Below are positions 27,199 to 36,938 of a stretch of DNA of 64,000 nt, piece by piece. Within the stretch, counting starts at the first letter, position 1. Every line of letters begins with the position of its first letter. A program made the translations under genes and the position numbers. The notes beneath the pieces were generated by a model. It worked only from the letters and a program-made list of their open reading frames with translations. It did no database searches and had not been told where the DNA came from. The stretch is from JAPPHA01 sp965242975 (GTDB lineage Bacteria > Pseudomonadota > Alphaproteobacteria > Rhodobacterales > Rhodobacteraceae), in assembly GCA_965242975.1 (NCBI GenBank), contig CBDETS010000007.1, forward strand, positions 6,051,813 through 6,115,812. Reading direction: 5' to 3'.

Positions 27199-28827
27199 TC
27201 ACATGGACTGCGCCTGTTGCCGCAGCTCAAACTTCTGGATCTTGCCCGTCGACGTCTTGGGCAGTTCCTGAAAGAAGACTGACTTTGGCGTCTTGAACCC
27301 GGCCAGCCTTTCCCGGCAAAAGGCAATGAGTTCGGCTTCTCCTGCGACCATGTTTTCCTTGAGCTCGACAAATGCGCACGGGGTTTCGCCCCACTTCGCG
27401 TCGGGACGTGCAACGACAGCACACAGGCTGACGGCTGGATGGGCCATCAGTGCCGCCTCGACCTCGACAGACGACACGTTTTCGCCACCCGAGATGATGA
27501 TATCCTTGAGACGATCGGTGATCTGTATGTAGCCCGCGGCGTCACGATAGGCGATGTCGCCGGTTCGGAAACTTCCACCTGCGAAGGCTTCGCGGGTGGC
27601 TTCGGGATTTCGATAATACCCGCGCATCACCGTATTCCCCTTCATGATCACTTCGCCAAGGGTCCTGCCATCGTGGGGAACCGGCTCTCGGGTCTGCTGG
27701 TCGACGACGTCTATGTCCTCCATGACCGGTACGCGAATTCCCTGTCGTGCCATGCGGGCGTAGCGTTCCTCGCTGCCGATGCCTTGCCAATCCGCGGGAT
27801 GCAGGCACTCGGTGACATGGCCGTAAGTCTCGGTAAGGCCATAGACCTGCATGATCGTGAAGCCCAACTCCTCGACGGCCTTGATGGTGGAGGGTGACGG
27901 CGGGGCGCCGGCGGTGAACACCCGGATTTCGTGGTCAAAATCGACACGTACTGCGTCGGGAGCATTGACAAGCATGTTCAGGACAATCGGAGCGCCGCCA
28001 AAATGTGTTATGCGCTCGTCCCGGATCGCGCTGAAGATGCTCTCGGCGTTGACGTTACGGCAACATATGATTGTCCCACCGACGAGCGGCATCATCCAGG
28101 TGTGGCACCATCCATTGCAGTGAAAGAGCGGAACGACGGCCAGGAAGCGGGGATAGAGCGTCATTTCCCAGGAAACGACCGTCCCCATCGTCATCAGATA
28201 CGCGCCGCGGTGGTGGCAGACGACCCCCTTCGGTCGACCGGTCGTCCCTGACGTGTAGTTGAGTGAGATCGAATCCCACTCATCCTCCGGATCGTGCCAC
28301 GTGAAGCCTGGTTTCCCGGTGGCGAGCAACTCCTCGTATTCCTGGTATTCGCCGGAAGCGGGAAATCCGGCTGCCGGATCGGCAACTTCGATCAGTTCCG
28401 GTCCGGGACCGTCCATGAGTTCGAGTGCCCGCCGGACCGTAGGCAGGAACTGGCTGTCAACCAGGGCGACCCGGGCACCGCAATGATCGAAGACATAGGC
28501 GATCGTATCGGCGTCGAGGCGGACATTGACCGCGTTGAGAACGGCGCCCGCCGCTGGAACACCGAAGTGAGCCTCGGCTATTGCAGGGATATTCGGACAA
28601 ACGGCCGAGACGACATCGCCGGGTCTGACCCCCATTGAAGTCAGTGCAGACGCCATGCGGCTGCACCGGTCATGGACTTCGTTCCAGCTGTATCGACGGT
28701 CGCCGTAGACAAGCGCTTCCCGATGACCGAAAACGTCCCGTGCTCGTCGAAGATGGGAAAGCGGTGACAGTGGAACGTAGTTTGCCGGGTTCTTTTCGAG
28801 GCCGGTTTCGTCAGCCATTGCTGCCAT
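27199..28827 (-). CDS. AMP-forming acyl-CoA synthetase
   Basis: 542 residues from the ATG at 28827 (GGAGGA 5 bases upstream; the longer frame to 28938 lacks a site). Adenylation motifs: LNYTSGTTGRPKGVV, YGLTETYGH, FRTGDIAYRD, ITDRLKDIIISGGENVSSVEVE and the C-terminal Lys in TSTGKIQK. Activates a carboxylic acid to acyl-AMP, then acyl-CoA; the sequence resembles medium-chain/3-methylmercaptopropionate-type ligases. Substrate not determinable here. Monocistronic, divergent from the EamA gene. Confidence 0.88.
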   Translation of the reverse strand: MAAMADETGLEKNPANYVPLSPLSHLRRARDVFGHREALVYGDRRYSWNEVHDRCSRMASALTSMGVRPGDVVSAVCPNIPAIAEAHFGVPAAGAVLNAVNVRLDADTIAYVFDHCGARVALVDSQFLPTVRRALELMDGPGPELIEVADPAAGFPASGEYQEYEELLATGKPGFTWHDPEDEWDSISLNYTSGTTGRPKGVVCHHRGAYLMTMGTVVSWEMTLYPRFLAVVPLFHCNGWCHTWMMPLVGGTIICCRNVNAESIFSAIRDERITHFGGAPIVLNMLVNAPDAVRVDFDHEIRVFTAGAPPSPSTIKAVEELGFTIMQVYGLTETYGHVTECLHPADWQGIGSEERYARMARQGIRVPVMEDIDVVDQQTREPVPHDGRTLGEVIMKGNTVMRGYYRNPEATREAFAGGSFRTGDIAYRDAAGYIQITDRLKDIIISGGENVSSVEVEAALMAHPAVSLCAVVARPDAKWGETPCAFVELKENMVAGEAELIAFCRERLAGFKTPKSVFFQELPKTSTGKIQKFELRQQAQSM

Positions 28828-29001
28828 GACGTTCCTCCCTGGCTCTGTTTCAGTGTTGTGCGGCCGGGTTTCGGGTTTGATGGCCGGGAGTTTCAAAAAC
28901 ACTTGACGAATGGATAGCAGTTTGTCGTGAACTGACAAACAGGAAATCCGGCCGGTCGTGCGGACCGGGAGCGGTCAGCCAGGATCAAGGAGCAACCGAA
29001 G

Positions 29002-29919
29002 GTGTCACCGCTTCCGTCACGGACCTTGCAGGGTGGAGCCATGATCGTCGGCGCCATGTCGATCATCGGCCTGATCGACAATTTCGTCCTGGTGATCTCC
29101 GAGGAAGCCGGCCTGTGGCAGTTCCATCTCGTGCGGTCAGTGATCGGATGTTCGGTGTTGCTGTTGTTCTGCCGTCTGACCCACAGGCGGGTCAAGCCGA
29201 AGAATCTCCGCGCGGTCGTGTTGCGGTCGGTCCTGATCACGATCTCGATGATGCTCTATTTCGGCTCACTCTCGGTATTGCCCATCGCCGAGGCTGGCGC
29301 CGCCCTGTTCACGTCGCCAATCTTCATCCTTTTGTATTCCGTCCTCTTGTTCCGGGTTCGCGTCGGCCCGGTGCGGGTCGTGGCGGTTGCGCTCGGATTC
29401 GCAGGCGTTCTCGTCGTACTTCGTCCTGATCCCGGCAATCTGACGATCGTCGCGGTTTTCCCACTGTTTGCCGGCATGTTCTATGGATTGGGGCAACTCA
29501 TCACGAGGCACAAATGTGCCACCGAAGAAACAGCCGTGCTGTTGTTGTGGTTCTTTCTGACACTCGGTGTGGCAGGATTGACGGGTTCGGTTGTCCTGTC
29601 CCTGTTGCCGGTGCCGGAATCCTGGTTCGAAGCCGCGCCCTTCTTCGTGCAGGGATGGGTAGCTCCAACCGAGCGGTTCCTGTTCTGGACCGTTATTCAG
29701 GCTGCGGGTTCCCTGGTTGCCGTTTCCGGCCTGATCCGCGGATACCAGATCGCCGATCCGACGCTGGTGGCGGTCTTCGAGTTCAGCTTTCTCTTTTTCG
29801 CTGGAATTTGGGGCTGGATACTTTGGCGCCAGCATCTGGACCTGTTCGACATTCTTGGAATTCTCGCCATCACGGGCGCAGGGTGCCTGATCGCGGCGAG
29901 GAGCAACAGGACGATCTGA
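29002..29919 (+). CDS. EamA/DMT-family exporter
   Basis: 305 residues, about ten hydrophobic helices arranged as two EamA repeats (YFGSLSVLPIAEAGAALFTSPIFILLYSVLLF in the first half; FLFFAGIWGWILWRQ in the second). Inner-membrane drug/metabolite exporter; substrate unknown. GTG start with AAGGAG upstream. Shares its promoter region with the divergent acyl-CoA synthetase gene. Confidence 0.88.
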   Translation: MSPLPSRTLQGGAMIVGAMSIIGLIDNFVLVISEEAGLWQFHLVRSVIGCSVLLLFCRLTHRRVKPKNLRAVVLRSVLITISMMLYFGSLSVLPIAEAGAALFTSPIFILLYSVLLFRVRVGPVRVVAVALGFAGVLVVLRPDPGNLTIVAVFPLFAGMFYGLGQLITRHKCATEETAVLLLWFFLTLGVAGLTGSVVLSLLPVPESWFEAAPFFVQGWVAPTERFLFWTVIQAAGSLVAVSGLIRGYQIADPTLVAVFEFSFLFFAGIWGWILWRQHLDLFDILGILAITGAGCLIAARSNRTI

Positions 29920-30984
29920 GCTTGAATCGATGAACGTTGCCTCGTTGTGTTGAGACGGTTGCCGCTTGAAAACACGTCGCCTGGCGCACGGCCGCATGAC
30001 TTATTGGGCCCGTTGAAGACTGGTGATTTGGGCGTCATTCCAATCCTCGGTCGACCGCACCCGCCAGGTCGTTTGCCGGCGTCACGCAGTCGTCGGTCCC
30101 GGTGCGACACCGTGCGGGCAGGCAAAGGTTGCGGTGAAATCTGAAACTGACCGAAATGGCCCGAAAAGTGATGAAACGGGATCGCGTCTATGTAATGAAA
30201 ACAAGGGTATCGTGGGGATGTCGATGCACGTTGGAAGGTGCCGAAAAACGGCAACGGTGTATAAAAAGTCACGCAAAGTGTGAGCGCGAACGGGCAGAAA
30301 CAAGTCCCGAGACGGCGAATGCGTGAGGGGTTTAAGGGGCGATCGAGGGCGGATAACTTGCGTTGATACGGGCCCGGTGCGCGGCGTGAGATCGGCCGTG
30401 CGAACGGCTATCAGAGCACTGGCGCCGGAGTCTTTCTCAAGAACCTCGTGCCTTCGGGTGAGCGCGGGAGTTGCGGCCCGCCGGGTACCTTTTCACTTTG
30501 ACGGTCAATCCGCTCGTGGCGTCTCCGATCCGCGTCACGCTGGCGGGGACTCATCCTGGGCAAGGTCTCGAGATCGGGTCTTGCCACCGTCCTTGTGCCG
30601 CTTGATCACGGCCTTCCTGATGGCGTCACCGATCTCCGGAAAAGCCCAGGACGTCCTGGCGCGCCGAGCCTCGAAGATCGTCCCCTCGTCGATGATGCGC
30701 TGGACCGGTGCATCGTCTTCGGCGATGACTTCCGGGTGCCCGGTACACTGTCCAACTGCCGGAGTGCCGACGAAAACCTGGAATGGTCGTTCGTCACGAC
30801 TCAGGCCCAATTTCGTCGGAAACCTGACGTTCCCATTCCGACGAGAAGGTTGAGGTCCGCGGATGCGCCCTCCATGTCCGGATATCCGCACATGATCAAG
30901 CGTCACCATTTCGCCGATACGATCGATGTGCAGGACCCCGACATGATGACGGTTCGTTTGCGCGAGAGTCCAGATTTCGGCAGG
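29920..30984. other. About 1-kb gap with only weak reading frames
   Basis: The best candidate is a minus frame at 30535-30909 (124 codons, GTG start, ending QDESPPA), 75 bp downstream of the acyl-CoA ligase. A competing frame near 30850 (CGYPDMEGASADLN) looks equally protein-like, so this may be a frameshifted remnant. No family recognised. Confidence 0.35.
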
Positions 30985-32748
30985 TCAGTCGGGGCCGTTG
31001 CTCAACATTTCCGCCATGCGGTCCCGCATCACGAATTTCTGCGGCTTGCCGGTTACGGTCATCGGTATTTCATCAACGATGCGGACATGTTTCGGAATCT
31101 TGAACGGCGCGATCTGATCCCGACAGAACTGCTTGACACCTTCTTCCAAGAGTGACGATCCAGGTTTTTGCACGACCCAAGCGCAAACTTCCTCGCCATA
31201 CTTCTCGTCCGGGATGCCGAAAACCTGGGCTTCAGCGATGTCCGGATGGCAAAACAGGAATTCCTCGATCTCGCGCGGATAGATGTTTTCGCCGCCACGA
31301 ATGATCATGTCCTTGACACGTCCGACGATTGAGCAGAATCCGTCCTCATCGAAGGTCGCCAGGTCCCCGGTATGCATCCAACCGTCGACGATACTGTCCC
31401 GGGTACGCTTGTCGTCATCCCAGTACCCTTTCATGACTGAATAACCGCGCGTGCAAAGCTCGCCCTGCTCGCCGACGGGTACGATGTTCCCGTCTACGTC
31501 AATGATCTTTGCTTCGAGATGAGGATGAACGCGCCCAACAGTCGCACAGCGTTTGTCAATCGGATCGTCGACAAAACTCTGGAAGGAAACGGGTGAAGTC
31601 TCGGTCATGCCGTAGGCGATCGTAACCTCGTGCATGTTCAGCTTGCCTTTGACCCGCTCCATCACTTCGACGGGGCAGGGCGCACCAGCCATAATTCCGG
31701 TTCTCATGCTCCCCAGATCGTAAGAAGCCCTTTCCACTTCCTGAAGCATGGCGACAAACATGGTTGGCACTCCGTAGACGCCCGTGCAGCGCTCCCGCGA
31801 CAGCGACTCCAGGGTCGATTTCGGATCGAAAGCCTCGCCGGGAAACACCATTGCAGCGCCCTTGCTTACAGCGCCGAGTACGCCCATCACCATTCCGAAA
31901 CAATGGTAGAGGGGGACAGGAATACACAGCCTGTCAGCATCGGTTAGATTGATTCGATCGGTTACGAAACGGGCATTGTTGACAATGTTGTAGTGCGAGA
32001 GCGTTGCACCCTTGGGGACTCCGGTAGTTCCAGACGTAAACTGAATATTGATGGCGTCATCCGGATTCAGCGAGCTGTCGATCATGGGAAGACGCAACTG
32101 CTGGGCCGGACCCCCAAGGGATTTCAACTGCTCGAACGTGAACACGCCCGGACCCGAGTCGTTATCCGTCACCACGACGCTTTTCAGCATCGGAAGCTTA
32201 ATTGCGCTCAGACGACCGGGTTCGGAATGTTCAAGCTCGGGCGCCAACTTCCGCACCATCGCAAGATACTCGGTTGATCTGAAAGATTTCGCCATGATCA
32301 GGGCCTTGCAACCGACCTTGTTCAGCGCGTACTCGACTTCGGCAAGACGGTAAGCCGGGTTGATGTTGACCAACACCAGTCCAATCCGGGCCGTGGCGAA
32401 CTGGGTCAGAACCCACTCGTAACGATTGGGTGACCAGATGCCGACGCGGTCCCCTTTTTGCAGGCCCATGGCCAAAAGCCCGGTCGCGAGTGCGTCGATT
32501 TCCCGATCAAGATCATAGTAACTCCTGCGCTCTCCGGTTTCGGAAAACACGACTGCGTCTTTTGGCCCATGACGTGACACTGTCGTGCGAAGCAGTTGGG
32601 GAATCGTGATGTATTCGAGCACAAGGCTGGCATCACCTCTTGCATAAGACAGTCCGTCCACGGGCACGCCGGATGAGGTCTCTTCGGATTGACCAGTCGT
32701 TCCCGCACCTCGAATTTCGCAGGCGAGACTTTCATTCAGTATCGACAT
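30985..32748 (-). CDS. AMP-forming acyl-CoA synthetase, last gene of the amide-use operon
   Basis: 587 residues from the ATG at 32748 (GAGGG upstream). Motifs IQFTSGTTGVPKGATLSH, YGMTETSPVSF, HTGDLATFDEDGF, RVKDMIIRGGENIYPREIEEF and MTVTGKPQKFVM. It has the usual size of fatty-acyl-CoA ligases. It starts 11 bp after the amidase stop, so it would activate the acid released by amide hydrolysis. Different from the ligase at 27199 in length and leader. Confidence 0.9.
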   Translation of the reverse strand: MSILNESLACEIRGAGTTGQSEETSSGVPVDGLSYARGDASLVLEYITIPQLLRTTVSRHGPKDAVVFSETGERRSYYDLDREIDALATGLLAMGLQKGDRVGIWSPNRYEWVLTQFATARIGLVLVNINPAYRLAEVEYALNKVGCKALIMAKSFRSTEYLAMVRKLAPELEHSEPGRLSAIKLPMLKSVVVTDNDSGPGVFTFEQLKSLGGPAQQLRLPMIDSSLNPDDAINIQFTSGTTGVPKGATLSHYNIVNNARFVTDRINLTDADRLCIPVPLYHCFGMVMGVLGAVSKGAAMVFPGEAFDPKSTLESLSRERCTGVYGVPTMFVAMLQEVERASYDLGSMRTGIMAGAPCPVEVMERVKGKLNMHEVTIAYGMTETSPVSFQSFVDDPIDKRCATVGRVHPHLEAKIIDVDGNIVPVGEQGELCTRGYSVMKGYWDDDKRTRDSIVDGWMHTGDLATFDEDGFCSIVGRVKDMIIRGGENIYPREIEEFLFCHPDIAEAQVFGIPDEKYGEEVCAWVVQKPGSSLLEEGVKQFCRDQIAPFKIPKHVRIVDEIPMTVTGKPQKFVMRDRMAEMLSNGPD

Positions 32749-32759
32749 TTTCGTGACCC

Positions 32760-35192
32760 TCACATGTTTCGCCAGTCACCGCTTTGTTCGAACGCATGGG
32801 CGGCTCGGTAGATCTTCAGTTCACCGTAGTGCGGCCCCACGAGTTGCAGACCGATGGGCAGGCCTTCGATTAGCCCGCAGGGGACGGTCATGGCCGGCAA
32901 GCCGCCATTGAAGGGCGCCGTGTTGGCAATCATTTCGAATGCTCGTTCGACATACAGGCTGATCGAGCAGTCGGCAGGCGGAATTTTCCGCGGTTTGTGC
33001 GGAATCGTCGGCATCAGCAAAAGGTCGTGGTTCTGGAGGGCCGCGAGATATCTCTCGTTGCATTTGCGCATGATGTTCTGCGCCTTGCCGTAGAAGCGGC
33101 CGCGATACCGCGTCTGGAAATACTCGCCAACGAACATGGTTGCCTTCAGCGAATGGCTAAGTTCGTCTGCACGATTTCGCCACTGTGCCATGTGACCCAT
33201 CATCGAAGGCAAGAATAACCCGCGGTAATTGCTGCCCGCCGAGTTTCCCCACATCATCCCGTCGACGAGGCCTTCGTTGGCTATAGCACTCCAGGCATCT
33301 CCTGCCACGTAGTGTTCGGGCACCGAGACATCTTCGACCCGGGCGCCGAGTTCCCGGAAACGACCGGCTGCCTGCATCACTTTCTCGCTGACATCGGCTT
33401 CGCTGTTCGCTTGAGCGAATCCTTCCTTCAGCATGCCGATGCGCATGCCTTGAACGCCTTTGCCAAGCGCCTCCGTGTACCGGTGGACCTTCGGCTTGTA
33501 CTGCCGCGGGTCGAGGCCATCTTCTCCGGCAAGTACCTCCAACAGCAGCGCGTTGTCCGCTACGGTCCCGGTCACAGGTCCCAAGTGATCGATGGTCATC
33601 TCAATGGGCATCGCGCCTGTGTACGGGACGAGGCCGTGGGTTGCTTTCATGCCGTAAGTTCCGCAGTGAGATGACGGAAGGCGGATCGACCCGCCCTGGT
33701 CTCCCGCGATCGCCATGTCGACCTCGCCGGCGGCAACAAGGGCGGCTGACCCACTGGAAGAACCGCCTGCCATATAGCCTCTTTTCCACGGGTTGTGGAC
33801 GGGGCCCTTGGCGTTGGTGTGCGAGCCACCCGAGAGACAGAAATTTTCGCAATGCGCCTTCCCGGCGATGACGGCGCCAGCATCCAACATACGGGTCACA
33901 ATCGTCGCATCAATCTCCGGTGTGAACCCTTCCATGACAGATGAACCATTCATCAGAGGTACACCGGCTAGGCAGATTGTGTCCTTAAGCGCAATCCGCT
34001 TGCCTCGCAGGGGGCCGTCAGGAGCGCCACGGACTTCGGTCTTGACATACCATGCGTTCAATGGGTTCTCCGACGGCTCAGGAAAACAGCCCGGGCTGCG
34101 AGGGTAGCGGACCTCCGGCAGGTTATCGGGCATGGCATCAAGCCGATCATAGGCCTGCATGGTCGGTTCGATGATTTCGGAGAATTCCATGAGTTCTTCG
34201 TCCGAAAGACTCATCCCGAAGCGACTTGCCATTTCGCGCATTTGAGCAAGGGTTGGGCGTTTGATGGTCATGGATGTTGCCGTTGAAAAATTCTTTTCTG
34301 GATCAGGCAGAGGCGCCCCATTGGAAACAGGTACGGGAAATGTCGGGATTTTCCGTTTTTTTCCGTCGCGTTGGTGGGCGGCCCTGGAGGACGAAGACGT
34401 GCCGCTTCTTGCCGGGCGCCCGTGTGCATGACTGGAATCGTGTCCACGACGGGTCGTTCGTGAAGTGCCAAGTTCCAGGAACTGGTCGACCGCTGACTGG
34501 TCACGCAGATCGTTCTTGGACAATTCACCGGCAACCCGGCCCCGTTCGAGTACGAGCACACGGTCAGCAAGATCAGCAATGAAGTCGAAGTTTTGTTCGA
34601 CCAATAGTATCGTCAGGCCGCGCGTTTCCCGCAGGGTCAGCAGGGTGTCACCCATTTCTTCGATTATGGAAGGCTGAATACCTTCTGTTGGCTCGTCCAG
34701 GAGCAGGAATTCGGGATCTCCAACCAGACACCGCGCCAGCGTGAGAAGCTGCTGCTCGCCGCCGGACAAGGCACTTCCCTCTCGATTCAACAGCGGCATC
34801 AGCCGCGGGAAGTCTCCAAGAACCCCGTCAATGACTTCGTCCTCAGTGCCGCCGGAATAATCATGCCAGGCGAAGAGAAGATTTTCCCGGGCTGTCAGTC
34901 GCGGAAATATGCCGCGACCCTGTGGAACATAACCTAGTCCCATGCCTGCTCTCTCGTTCGGGGGCAGTCCGGTTATGTCGGTTCCTCGAAAACGGATTGA
35001 TCCGGAGTCTGCCGGAAGAAATCCAATCAACGTCTTCAGCAGCGTTGTCTTGCCCATTCCGTTGTGGCCGAGGATTCCCACGATTTCGTTCTCTACTACC
35101 GAAAACTCGATTCCATGCAGCACCGGCACCTTTTCGTAACCGCCCGAGAGTCCCCTGATATCCATGGCAAGTTCGTGTTCGTTCCGGCTCAT
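32760..35192 (-). CDS. LivF-type ABC ATPase fused to an amidase
   Basis: One uninterrupted frame of 810 residues. Residues about 8-245 are a branched-chain-amino-acid/urea-type ATPase (LivF/UrtE): GHNGMGKTT (Walker A), LSGGEQQLLTLAR, LLLDEPTEGIQ and LVEQNFDFIADLADRV. A low-complexity linker (about 246-307, rich in Ser, Arg and His) follows. Residues 308-810 are an amidase-signature enzyme (starting MTIKRPTLAQMREMASRFGM) with ALKDTICLAG (Lys), GGSSSGSAALVAAGEVD and DQGGSIRLPSS (Ser-cis-Ser-Lys triad). The amidase ATG at 34271 could be used on its own, but no strong ribosome site precedes it. Either a true fusion or loss of the livF stop. Confidence 0.85.
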   Translation of the reverse strand: MSRNEHELAMDIRGLSGGYEKVPVLHGIEFSVVENEIVGILGHNGMGKTTLLKTLIGFLPADSGSIRFRGTDITGLPPNERAGMGLGYVPQGRGIFPRLTARENLLFAWHDYSGGTEDEVIDGVLGDFPRLMPLLNREGSALSGGEQQLLTLARCLVGDPEFLLLDEPTEGIQPSIIEEMGDTLLTLRETRGLTILLVEQNFDFIADLADRVLVLERGRVAGELSKNDLRDQSAVDQFLELGTSRTTRRGHDSSHAHGRPARSGTSSSSRAAHQRDGKKRKIPTFPVPVSNGAPLPDPEKNFSTATSMTIKRPTLAQMREMASRFGMSLSDEELMEFSEIIEPTMQAYDRLDAMPDNLPEVRYPRSPGCFPEPSENPLNAWYVKTEVRGAPDGPLRGKRIALKDTICLAGVPLMNGSSVMEGFTPEIDATIVTRMLDAGAVIAGKAHCENFCLSGGSHTNAKGPVHNPWKRGYMAGGSSSGSAALVAAGEVDMAIAGDQGGSIRLPSSHCGTYGMKATHGLVPYTGAMPIEMTIDHLGPVTGTVADNALLLEVLAGEDGLDPRQYKPKVHRYTEALGKGVQGMRIGMLKEGFAQANSEADVSEKVMQAAGRFRELGARVEDVSVPEHYVAGDAWSAIANEGLVDGMMWGNSAGSNYRGLFLPSMMGHMAQWRNRADELSHSLKATMFVGEYFQTRYRGRFYGKAQNIMRKCNERYLAALQNHDLLLMPTIPHKPRKIPPADCSISLYVERAFEMIANTAPFNGGLPAMTVPCGLIEGLPIGLQLVGPHYGELKIYRAAHAFEQSGDWRNM

Positions 35193-35905
35193 GTCTTCTT
35201 TCCGAGGTAGACGTCACGCACGGTAGGGTCTGACATGACCCTGTCGACGTGATCCTCCATCAGCACTGCTCCCTGATGGAAAACGGTCACAGTGGAGGCG
35301 ATCGACCTTATGAACTGCATGTCGTGCTCGACGATCACGACCGCAGCAGTATGGGTCATTTCGTCGATGATGCCGGTCACGCGATCGACTTCCTCGGCTG
35401 ACAGGCCTGCGGCAGGTTCGTCAAGGAGAACGAGCCAAGGGTCGCTGACTGCAACAAGGCCAAGCTCGACACGCTGACGTTGGCCATGCCCCAGGCGGCC
35501 GGGTTCCGAGTTGGCAATGGCTCCCAGCGCCAGGCGTTCGATGATGTCCGATGCCCTTCTGGTAGCTTCACGAGCCGGGAAAAAGCGCCTGCCGGCCATC
35601 CAGATGTTTTCAAAGACGCTGAGCCCATCCATCACATTCGGGACCTGCGTTTTGATCCCGACTCCCAGGGAAGCAATTTCGTGCGGATGCCAGCCTGTTG
35701 TTTCCTGCCCTCGCATGAAGACGTGACCTGCGGATGGCGTCAGAAGGCCCGCGACACACCTGAAGAACGTTGACTTCCCGGCACCATTAGGCCCGATCAA
35801 GCAGCGAAGTTCCCGTGCATTGAGCGAAAAATTCACATTCTCGGCAGCAACGACGCCACCAAAGCGCATGGTAAGCCCAATCGTTTCCAATACCGCCTCA
35901 ACCAT
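35189..35905 (-). CDS. LivG/UrtD-type ABC transporter ATPase
   Basis: 238 residues from the ATG at 35905 (33 upstream codons of the frame lie in the preceding permease gene). Walker A GPNGAGKST, signature LGHGQRQRVELG (an LG-G variant), LLDEPAAGLSAEE and VIVEHDMQFI. Energises the two permeases upstream. Overlaps the permease stop by 8 bp and the next ATPase start by 4 bp, so translation is coupled throughout. Confidence 0.9.
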   Translation of the reverse strand: MVEAVLETIGLTMRFGGVVAAENVNFSLNARELRCLIGPNGAGKSTFFRCVAGLLTPSAGHVFMRGQETTGWHPHEIASLGVGIKTQVPNVMDGLSVFENIWMAGRRFFPAREATRRASDIIERLALGAIANSEPGRLGHGQRQRVELGLVAVSDPWLVLLDEPAAGLSAEEVDRVTGIIDEMTHTAAVVIVEHDMQFIRSIASTVTVFHQGAVLMEDHVDRVMSDPTVRDVYLGKKT

Positions 35906-36938
35906 GGGCGCCACTCTTGGCCCTGGCCCGTCGCCGAATGTTCTTCCTGCGAGAGACCCGACGTCCGAGTGTCGATTTCCAAATGTTGACGACAGCCGGA
36001 ACAATGCCTTTGGGCAAGAACAGGACGAATGCCACGAGGATGACCCCCATGACGACCGAGTTGTCGACCAGGGTTTGCTGGCCGAGGACGAATTTCAGAT
36101 ATGCAAGGCCTGCCGCACCGATTATCGGTCCGAACCGCGTTCCCAATCCGCCTACGATGCACCAGATGATGATTTCGGCGGATTGCGGCATGCTGAACAG
36201 GCCGGGTGTGACGATTTCAGCCCAATTGGCAAACAGGGCTCCGGACAGGCCGGCAATGGATGCACCGATTGCGAATAGAACCGTCTTGCGCGCTCTGACA
36301 TCGAAACCCATGAGCGATACCCGCGTCTCGTTTTCTCGTATGCCGATCGCAATACGTCCGAACGAGGTGCGCAGGAGCCAGGTGACGAAGAAGAAGGTGG
36401 CGAGGAGTGCGAAGGCACACACGTAATAGAGGCCATCTCCCCAGATGTAGGCGTCCGGCTGCCCGGGAACATTGAGTGTCTGAAAGCCAGGGATACCGTT
36501 AAACCCGCCCAGCCGGGCCTTGCCGATCACGTATTGCGAACCTGCGGTCGAATTGGCGAACCGAAACAATATCAGCGTGACAACCAGCGTGATTACGCCG
36601 AGATAGACATCCGTCAGCCGACCGTAAAACATCATTGCACCAAGCAATGCCGCGAAAAGTCCGGGCAGGATCACGGCAAGCAGCATCGGTAGCGTGCTCT
36701 CGCCGATATTGATGGCTGCGATCGCGTATGTGTAGGCGCCAAGGCCAAAAAAGGCAGCTTGCCCAAAACAGAGAATACCGCCAAATCCCCAGATCAGGCC
36801 GAGGCTTAGGCCGAGCATTCCGTAGACCAGTAGAACCGTGAGTGTATAGGTGTTGATGACATTCGGCAGGAGCCAGATGCCGATCGAACCAATGAAAAGA
36901 ACGGAGAGGTCCTGCCTGCCCCAGGACGCACTCATCAC
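35898..36938 (-). CDS. LivM/UrtC-type ABC transporter permease
   Basis: 346 residues, eight or more hydrophobic helices, with the permease signature GGLGTRFGPIIGAA near the C-terminus and GIRENETRVSLMGFDVRARKT (coupling loop). Very basic cytoplasmic tail (RRKNIRRRARAK). Inner-membrane channel subunit for the solute delivered by the binding protein. Start overlaps the previous permease stop by 4 bp. Confidence 0.9.
   Translation of the reverse strand: MMSASWGRQDLSVLFIGSIGIWLLPNVINTYTLTVLLVYGMLGLSLGLIWGFGGILCFGQAAFFGLGAYTYAIAAINIGESTLPMLLAVILPGLFAALLGAMMFYGRLTDVYLGVITLVVTLILFRFANSTAGSQYVIGKARLGGFNGIPGFQTLNVPGQPDAYIWGDGLYYVCAFALLATFFFVTWLLRTSFGRIAIGIRENETRVSLMGFDVRARKTVLFAIGASIAGLSGALFANWAEIVTPGLFSMPQSAEIIIWCIVGGLGTRFGPIIGAAGLAYLKFVLGQQTLVDNSVVMGVILVAFVLFLPKGIVPAVVNIWKSTLGRRVSRRKNIRRRARAKSGAHG

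Noticed and set aside
30535..30909. 124-codon minus frame downstream of the acyl-CoA ligase
   Set aside because: A competing frame is equally plausible, start signals are weak and no family was recognised; mentioned only in the gap entry.
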